Below are positions 14,244 to 20,211 of a stretch of DNA of 20,211 bases, in pieces. Source of the DNA: Thermoflexales bacterium (GTDB lineage Bacteria; Chloroflexota; Anaerolineae; B4-G1; SLSP01); the NCBI GenBank assembly GCA_015486785.1, contig WFQZ01000120.1, positions 1 through 20,211 on the forward strand, given 5' to 3'. How positions within the stretch are numbered: the first letter of the stretch is position 1; the number at the start of each line of letters is the position of its first letter. The position numbers and the translations under genes were made by a program. The notes under the pieces are model-generated. The model saw only the letters and a list, made by a program, of their open reading frames with translations, was not told the DNA's origin and made no database searches.

Positions 14244-17200
14244 ATGAGAAGGAAAGATATTGTCAAGCTGAATATCGGACTCGCTGTACTGATCGGGTCG
14301 CTGCTTCTGATAGGGCTGCTGGGAAGTGCAACGCCCTCCCGTGCTAACGTGATCAATGTCTCGGCGGGAAGCAGCATCCAGACCGCGATCAACAGCGCAT
14401 CCCCCGGAGATACCATCAAGGTGCAGAGCGGCACTTACGATGAAAACCTGGTGATTTCCAAGTCCTTGACCCTGGAGGGCGGGTATGACGCCTCCTTTGC
14501 AAGCCGCACGGCGCACGGCTCGGTGATTAGCCCCACCGCCGGGGGGCTGGTGGTGACCATCTCCGGGAATAACGTGGCGATCACCCTGGACGGGTTTGAG
14601 ATTCGCGGGGGCAGTGATTACGGAAAATTCGGGGCCGGCGTCCACGTGGAAGTCGGCGGGAGCAGCACGGTCATCCTCAACGGGAACTTCATTCACGACA
14701 ATAGGGTCACCGGCAGCTCTACCGATAATCCGGGACGCGGCGGCGGCATCGGCGCGAGCCTATCCGGTAACTCAGTCGTCACCCTGACCAACAACCTGGT
14801 TATGACCAACACCTCCGGGCGCACCGGCGGCGGAATCTGGTTTGACCTGGCAACGGGAACGACGGCCCACGTGCTGAGCAACACGCTGGCGGGCAACAGT
14901 TCCCTGCTGTACGGCGGCGGCATGAGCGCGGAGCAGACAGACAGCACGCTTGAACTCAAGTACAACGCCGTGCAGAGTAACACCATCTCCCACAACGGCG
15001 GCGGCCTGTACGCCATCTTGAACTCCGGGGCGCAACTGAACGTTATTTCCAACACCATCGCCGGGAACGACACCACCACTTACGACGGCGGCGGGCTGGC
15101 CTGCATCCTAGATGGCGGCTCTCTGTTATCCGCGCAGAGCAACACCTTCTCTGCTAACCATGGCTCTCGTTACGGCGGGGCGATCTACGTGAGCGGCGAT
15201 CACAGTTCCCAGGTCACGATGCAGGACAATCAAGTGACGCATAACGTTGCCTATCGCGGCGCGGGAATATACGCCCAGGGAGTCAACGCCGTGGCCTTCG
15301 CGGTGACCGATAACACCCTCCAGCAGAACCAAGCCACCAACCGAGGCGGCGGGCTGTACGTTGACATCGCGGATGATACTTCCGCCCTGATCCGGCATAA
15401 CTACGTGCGCGGCAACCAGTCGCCCACCTACGGAGGCATCTACGCCAACGGCGATAACCGCATCACCCTGCAATTGACCCACAACACCGTGGCCACCAAC
15501 ACCACCACCTCAAACGTCGCCGGGGCCTACGTCCGCGTACATCTTTCCAGCACCCTCGTGCTCACCGGAAACACGATCCTGAGCAACACATCCGGCAACT
15601 ACTACGGAGGGTTGCAGGTGAACGCGGATAGCTTCTGCAACGTCCGCTTCACCGACAACACCGTGATGAGCAACACGGCTGATTCCACATCCAGCGATCT
15701 TTACGGCGGATTGAGCTACGTGCTCTCCGACCACAGCATCGGCGATTTCAGCCGCAACCGCGTCCAAGCCAATCAGGCCGGCAACAGCTACGGCGGCGGC
15801 TACATTGAAGTCTCCGATCTCAGCCGGATGAGCTTCAACGACAACATCTTCCAGGATAACCGGGCCGGAAACGACTACGGCGGCTTGCGGATGGTGCTCA
15901 ACTACAACTCCGTCTTGAGCGGCACAACCCTGCAAGTGCTGGATAACCAATCCGCCGATGCCTACGGTGGCTTGCGGGTAGAAGTCAACAACAGCTCGGC
16001 CCTCACCTTTACCCAAGCACTTTCCTGCACCCACAACCAATCCGGCGGCCATCACGGCGGCGGGTACGTGTATGGACATTACAATACACGCATCTCCATT
16101 GCGCACCTCTACGCCGCTTACAATCGCTCCGCACTGCTGGGCGGCGGGATCGCCCTGCGAGGCGACGATCACGATGTCCTCGTCGTCCCCGAAGCGCAGA
16201 TCATCAGCAACACCGCCGGCAGCAATGGCGGTGGCCTGTGGCTCTACGCCGAGTACGGCAGCGAAATCCGCCTAACCCATAGCCACATCGTCAGCAACAC
16301 CGCTGCCGGCAGCGGCGGCGGCGTGTACATTGATACCGATGACCATAATTCCGTGATCCACCTGGAAAACACCAGCTTCATTTCCAACACCGCCGTTGCC
16401 AACGGCGGTGGCGTAGCCGTGGGATCGGCCCTCGCCAACGTAGCCTTGCTGCACCTCCAAGCTACGCACTTCATCAGCAACTCCGCCCAAACCGGCAACG
16501 GCGGCGGATTGCACATCACCAGCCTGGTGAACCACGCGCAGGCATACGCCGACCAATCGGAATTTACCGCTAACCAAGCCGGGAGTGAAGGCGGCGGCGT
16601 GTACCTCGGCTCGGCAGATGATTCGCAAATTTCCTTCGACGACGCCCAGTTCCAACACAACATCGCCGGGACCTCCGGCGGCGGCCTGTACAGTAACGCC
16701 TACCGTTACGGCACCGAGTTCTCCATGTGCCGGGCCACGCTGGAGCACAACTCCGCCGGCACTTCTGGTGGCGCGATCTACTTCAGCAACGCCGCCTATC
16801 ACGCCCGCGTGACCGTAAAAGACAGCACCTTCGCCCTCAATCACGCCGCGTCCCGGGGCGGAGCGGTCTACGCTGCTACCCTGGCCAACGCCGGCTCCGT
16901 GATCACCTTCACCGACAACACGATTGTGACCAACACCGCCACCGCTGGCGGCGGCGGCCTGTACTTCGCCACGCTGGCCCAAAGCGGCAGCGCGATTCTC
17001 TTTAACCGCAACACCTTGCGCCAGAACATCGCCACCAATTCGGGCAGCTTCGGAGGTGGAGTCTACATGGGATCACTCTCCTACGCCGCATCGGTCTCCA
17101 TGCAGCACAACGAAATCGCCCAAAACACCTCCGGCGGAAGCGGCGCAGGTCTCTACCTCGGCGACACCTACAACGCCTCGCGCTTCGACTTCCAGAACAA

Positions 17201-20200
17201 CTCCATCGTGAGCAACACCATCAGCAGCACCACCGCTTACCCCGGCGGGGGATTTTACCTCACCCAAATACGGATCGGCAGTCAGCTCACCATGAGCAAC
17301 AACCTCATCCAAAACAATCACGCCACCGGTGATGGCGGCGGGCTTTACGTCGCCTCCGGCTTCAACAGTGGCGCACTCATCCATCTCCGGCACAACCAAT
17401 GGCTGACCAACAGCGCGGAGGGCAAAGGCGGCGCGATCTACCTGGCCCACCTCAGCCTCGGTGCACGGATGACCTTCGCGGATAACCAGATCGCCCACAA
17501 CTCATCCGGCGGAGATTACGGCGGAATCTACTTCGGCGATGTAGACCACTCGCAATTGACCTTTGCGCAAAACGACATCACCGCCAACCACGCCGGACTC
17601 TCCGGCACCACCGTCAACGGCGGAAACGGCGGCGGCGTCTACCTCGGCGAGATCACCAATGGCGGCCTGACGGCCTTCTCGTACAACCAGATCATCAGCA
17701 ACACCGCGCATGCTAACGGCAGCACCGGCGGAGATTACGGCGGCCTGTACGTCGGACTCAATGACAACGGATTGCTGCGTATGTGGGAAAACACCATCGC
17801 CCAAAACGTCGCCCAGCATGCCTACGCGGGCATGTTCACCACGCTCAAGCTCAACTCCCGCTTGCTGATGACCCACAACGTCATCAGCGCAAACCAGGCC
17901 ACGGGGATAGGCGGCGGTTTGACCATCGTGGGTGGCGACTCCACCAGCTCCGCCTTTAGCCAGTATTTCCTTTCCCGCAACCAGATCGTCGCCAACACCG
18001 CCGCTTCCCAAGGCGGCCTGCGCATCCTGGATACAGTTGATGCGGCTGAACCATTGTGGGGGCGCAGCGAAAACAACCTCATCGCCGATAACAGCGATTC
18101 CGGCCTCTACCTGAGCAACGTGGACTTTGACAGCACCAACGACACCATCGCCAACAACACCGGCGCGGGCGTTTACGTCTCCGGAACGATCACCTCCACC
18201 ATCAACGTCGTCAACACCGTTTTGTGGGGCAACTCAGTGCTCTACGACCATGCCTCCGGGATGGACTACTCCCAAGTGCTTGCCTCCTACTCCGACTTAC
18301 AAGGGACCGATCCCACCTATCCGCCCGGCGTGGTGAACCAAGGGCACAATCTATGCGCCGAACCGGCTTTCGCCTCTCCGGCTGCGCACGATTATCACCC
18401 GTCAATGGGATCGTGGTTACGGAATGCCGGAAGTAACACCGCCGCCTCTGCTACCGACCTGGATGGCGTCCCGCGTCCGGTGGAGGAGCATCCCACCATC
18501 GGTGCCTATGAGTACCGCGTCGGCGGCGTTTCACTCTACGACGGCGGCACTAAACTGGGCCGACCGGGAACCTGGGTCACCCATACGGTCGTCATCACCA
18601 ACACCGGCACCGGGCAAGATGACTTTGCCCTCTCGTTGCACGGCAACTGGCCCGGATACATCACCCAGCCGGGGCAGACGATGCAGCTAAACTCGGTGCT
18701 CCTTGATGCCGGAGCAGCGGCCACCTTGTGGGTTTACGTCCAAGTGCCCGCCGATGCGGCTGCCGGGGACCACGACACGGCGCAAGTGACCGCCGTCTCG
18801 CAGCGGAACGCGCTCGTGGTGGGATCGGCGGACGTGGATACCGAGGCCGCGTTAGCCTCCGCGCTGGCTCTCACCTCCGATAGCCGCGCCGCTACGCCGG
18901 TCAAGCACACCCAGATTTACTTGCACGCGCTGCAAAACCTCGGCAACGGCGAAGACACCTTCAACCTGACCGCACAAAACTCGCTGGGGTGGGTCGCTGC
19001 CGTCAGACCGGCGAACCTCACCTTGGCGGCGGGAGCTGCGGCAGTCATCACCGTCAGCGTGCAAGTGCCGGACGCCGTGGGACAGACAAACGTCACCACC
19101 ATCACCGCCACCTCCCTTGACGGCACGGCCACCGCGACGAGCCACGACCGCACGACCGCCGTCCCCTCCAGCACGGTCGCCTTCCTCACCTTGAACCCGC
19201 CCCGTGGCGCGACCGCCTCCGCCGGAACGGCGCACGTCTACACCCACACGCTCGCCAATCGCTCCACCCAGCCGGATACGGTCACGCTGGCCGCGCTCTC
19301 CGGCTTCGGCTGGCCCGTCGCCGTGACGCCGGGCAGCATCGTCCTGCCCGCCCGCTCCTCCGGCATCGTCTCGCTCACCGTGACCCTGCCGCTCACCGCA
19401 CCCCGTGACGCTATTGAGTTGACTACGCTGCTCGCCACCTCCGCAAGTGACCCCAACGTCCAAGCGTCGCTGCAAGACGCCACCACCGTTTATCGCCCCT
19501 CCGATCTCGCCCTGAGTGCCAACGAGCAACAATTGGTGTCCGTGGGCACATCCCACACCTACACCCACACCCTCACCAACCGCAGCCCGTTGGATGATGA
19601 AGTGAGCTTGTCCGCCGCCTCCTCGCGCGGCTGGCCGGTGATCATCACCCCAACGCACGTGAGCCTCTCCGCCGGCGTGACCACCTGCGTCACCGTGACC
19701 GTCACCGTGCCCGCCGACGCGCTCCACGGGCAGAGCGATCACACTATCGTGACCGCCCTTTCCGCCAACGACAGCCGCGCCGTGCAGCAAGACGATCTCA
19801 TCGTGGCGCAACGCCCCTTCGCCCTGGGGCTGACACCCGACCGCGCGGCGACTGTCTCCGTGGACGCGAACGATGCTCCACAAGTGTACACGCACACCTT
19901 GACCAACAGCGGCAGCCAAAGTGATGCCGTAGCCCTAAGCGTCAGCTCAAGCCAAGGCTGGCCGGTCTCCGTGAGTCCCGCCTCCGTGACGCTGGCGGGC
20001 GGCGCGTCGGCGACGATCACCGTGACCGTCACTGTGCCCGGCGGCACGGCCACCGGCGAAACGGACTTCGCGCAAGTGACGGCCACCTCCGGCAACGATG
20101 GCCGCTCCGCCACCGTGTACGACGTGACCACGGCACAGCGTCCCGCCACCCTCGCCCTATCCCCCGCCGAACCGGCGGCGGCCCTGGGCGGGACGGTGCA

Positions 20201-20211
20201 GACATACCACC
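14244..20211 (+). CDS. Giant exported beta-helix protein with C-terminal NEW3/CARDB-like repeats (3' end outside window)
   Basis: Open from the ATG at 14244 to the right edge: 1989 residues and no stop. Shine-Dalgarno GAGGAG (14229-14234). Signal peptide: basic start, hydrophobic core 10-27, likely cleavage after SRA (34). Residues 38-80 are a typical right-handed beta-helix N-cap (SIQTAI, PGDTI, GTY, SLTLEGGY). About 37 repeats follow (165-1260), each with GG[GAI][LVIF]Y and an N-x-[FIV] / SNTA segment, mean period about 30 residues. They resemble the GGA[ILV]/FxxN repeats of chlamydial polymorphic membrane proteins. Residues 1371-1424 (EPAF ... DLDGVPRP ... IGAYEY) match the cap found before a C-terminal anchor (choice-of-anchor Q). 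Six beta-sandwich repeats of 105-114 residues follow, the last incomplete. Probably a cell-surface adhesin or sheath protein. No promoter is obvious in the 68 bp upstream, and reported frames on the opposite strand are only complements of its repeats. Confidence 0.92.
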   Translation, partial: MRRKDIVKLNIGLAVLIGSLLLIGLLGSATPSRANVINVSAGSSIQTAINSASPGDTIKVQSGTYDENLVISKSLTLEGGYDASFASRTAHGSVISPTAGGLVVTISGNNVAITLDGFEIRGGSDYGKFGAGVHVEVGGSSTVILNGNFIHDNRVTGSSTDNPGRGGGIGASLSGNSVVTLTNNLVMTNTSGRTGGGIWFDLATGTTAHVLSNTLAGNSSLLYGGGMSAEQTDSTLELKYNAVQSNTISHNGGGLYAILNSGAQLNVISNTIAGNDTTTYDGGGLACILDGGSLLSAQSNTFSANHGSRYGGAIYVSGDHSSQVTMQDNQVTHNVAYRGAGIYAQGVNAVAFAVTDNTLQQNQATNRGGGLYVDIADDTSALIRHNYVRGNQSPTYGGIYANGDNRITLQLTHNTVATNTTTSNVAGAYVRVHLSSTLVLTGNTILSNTSGNYYGGLQVNADSFCNVRFTDNTVMSNTADSTSSDLYGGLSYVLSDHSIGDFSRNRVQANQAGNSYGGGYIEVSDLSRMSFNDNIFQDNRAGNDYGGLRMVLNYNSVLSGTTLQVLDNQSADAYGGLRVEVNNSSALTFTQALSCTHNQSGGHHGGGYVYGHYNTRISIAHLYAAYNRSALLGGGIALRGDDHDVLVVPEAQIISNTAGSNGGGLWLYAEYGSEIRLTHSHIVSNTAAGSGGGVYIDTDDHNSVIHLENTSFISNTAVANGGGVAVGSALANVALLHLQATHFISNSAQTGNGGGLHITSLVNHAQAYADQSEFTANQAGSEGGGVYLGSADDSQISFDDAQFQHNIAGTSGGGLYSNAYRYGTEFSMCRATLEHNSAGTSGGAIYFSNAAYHARVTVKDSTFALNHAASRGGAVYAATLANAGSVITFTDNTIVTNTATAGGGGLYFATLAQSGSAILFNRNTLRQNIATNSGSFGGGVYMGSLSYAASVSMQHNEIAQNTSGGSGAGLYLGDTYNASRFDFQNNSIVSNTISSTTAYPGGGFYLTQIRIGSQLTMSNNLIQNNHATGDGGGLYVASGFNSGALIHLRHNQWLTNSAEGKGGAIYLAHLSLGARMTFADNQIAHNSSGGDYGGIYFGDVDHSQLTFAQNDITANHAGLSGTTVNGGNGGGVYLGEITNGGLTAFSYNQIISNTAHANGSTGGDYGGLYVGLNDNGLLRMWENTIAQNVAQHAYAGMFTTLKLNSRLLMTHNVISANQATGIGGGLTIVGGDSTSSAFSQYFLSRNQIVANTAASQGGLRILDTVDAAEPLWGRSENNLIADNSDSGLYLSNVDFDSTNDTIANNTGAGVYVSGTITSTINVVNTVLWGNSVLYDHASGMDYSQVLASYSDLQGTDPTYPPGVVNQGHNLCAEPAFASPAAHDYHPSMGSWLRNAGSNTAASATDLDGVPRPVEEHPTIGAYEYRVGGVSLYDGGTKLGRPGTWVTHTVVITNTGTGQDDFALSLHGNWPGYITQPGQTMQLNSVLLDAGAAATLWVYVQVPADAAAGDHDTAQVTAVSQRNALVVGSADVDTEAALASALALTSDSRAATPVKHTQIYLHALQNLGNGEDTFNLTAQNSLGWVAAVRPANLTLAAGAAAVITVSVQVPDAVGQTNVTTITATSLDGTATATSHDRTTAVPSSTVAFLTLNPPRGATASAGTAHVYTHTLANRSTQPDTVTLAALSGFGWPVAVTPGSIVLPARSSGIVSLTVTLPLTAPRDAIELTTLLATSASDPNVQASLQDATTVYRPSDLALSANEQQLVSVGTSHTYTHTLTNRSPLDDEVSLSAASSRGWPVIITPTHVSLSAGVTTCVTVTVTVPADALHGQSDHTIVTALSANDSRAVQQDDLIVAQRPFALGLTPDRAATVSVDANDAPQVYTHTLTNSGSQSDAVALSVSSSQGWPVSVSPASVTLAGGASATITVTVTVPGGTATGETDFAQVTATSGNDGRSATVYDVTTAQRPATLALSPAEPAAALGGTVQTYH
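14736..18029 (+). repeat. About 37 beta-helix repeats (GGGLY type, about 91 bp each)
   Basis: The motif GG[GAI][LVIF][YWR] recurs from residue 165 (RGGGIG) to 1256 (QGGLRI), with intervals averaging about 30 residues. Asn/Thr-rich segments such as SNTA or AQN lie between. DNA identity between units is low, so this is an old, protein-level repeat. YGG-type units cluster at about 15600-16000 and GGG-type units in the rest. Confidence 0.85.
18519..20211 (+). repeat. At least six tandem NEW3/CARDB-like domains (105-114 residues each)
   Basis: Units begin near residues 1426, 1540, 1647, 1754, 1859 and 1969. Shared features: an LxLxP start, a HTHTLTN or HTVVITN strand, a GWPV turn, a [VA]TLxAG segment, [VT]VTVxVP and a final TATS strand. 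The last unit runs off the window, so the true number is unknown. Confidence 0.85.

Noticed and set aside
15126..18011. Long minus-strand frames rich in Val/Gly/Ala opposite the beta-helix gene
   Set aside because: They are complements of the repeated Asn/Thr/Gly codons of the beta-helix. Their periodicity mirrors the repeats and they have no proper starts.
14736..18029. Periodic repeat of about 91 bp that could suggest a CRISPR-like or minisatellite array
   Set aside because: The units are conserved only at protein level, stay in frame and have variable lengths; there are no identical direct repeats with unique spacers.
18852..19919. A 355-codon Gly-rich minus-strand frame
   Set aside because: It is antisense to the NEW3/CARDB-like repeats, which are clear on the plus strand.

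Overview
The window looks like a chromosomal segment of a GC-rich, free-living bacterium, most likely Chloroflexota and probably class Anaerolineae. This is an inference from gene content and protein style: secreted proteins with proline/threonine stalks, LysM and a C-terminal membrane anchor, very large beta-helix surface proteins, a dedicated ECF importer, and formate--tetrahydrofolate ligase. No rRNA, tRNA, mobile element or CRISPR array was seen. Promoters resemble sigma70 promoters and most genes have strong Shine-Dalgarno sequences.

Layout. (1) 1-1517, minus strand: a small protein with an internal duplication (CQLG motif) followed by fhs, which runs off the left edge. (2) 1518-1812: an intergenic stretch with an unexplained Shine-Dalgarno-like sequence and a strong plus-strand terminator. 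(3) 1813-5041, plus strand: a secreted seven-bladed beta-propeller-like protein, then a GT5 glycogen synthase (glgA) that has its own promoter inside the end of the upstream gene. A bidirectional terminator separates glgA from the next unit. (4) 5117-7225, minus strand: a stand-alone response-regulator receiver followed by a PHP-domain/AlbA_2 (Schlafen-like) fusion. (5) 7471-9349, plus strand: consensus promoter, 5' UTR hairpin, a membrane-anchored LysM/Cna_B-type surface protein and its terminator. (6) 9359-12820, minus strand: a complete ECF importer operon in the order S component, EcfT, two ATPases, closed by its own terminator. (7) 12884-14226, plus strand: a lipoprotein of the YbhB/PEBP family, overlapped by a YqiA-like alpha/beta hydrolase and followed by a terminator. 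(8) 14244 to the right edge, plus strand: a giant exported protein, still open at residue 1989, made of about 37 GG-containing beta-helix repeats followed by at least six NEW3/CARDB-like beta-sandwich repeats.

Three of the eight units encode envelope or surface proteins, and two more encode a transporter and a lipoprotein, so the cell envelope is the main theme. The rest is one-carbon metabolism (fhs), storage polysaccharide (glgA) and a signalling/nucleic-acid module (receiver plus PHP-AlbA_2). The best candidates for undescribed biology are the duplicated CQLG protein in front of fhs, the receiver/PHP-AlbA_2 pair, the ECF importer with an unassigned substrate and one apparently degenerate ATP site, the YbhB gene with a second in-frame start that would remove its lipoprotein anchor, and the unexplained leader/terminator RNA at about 1600-1753.
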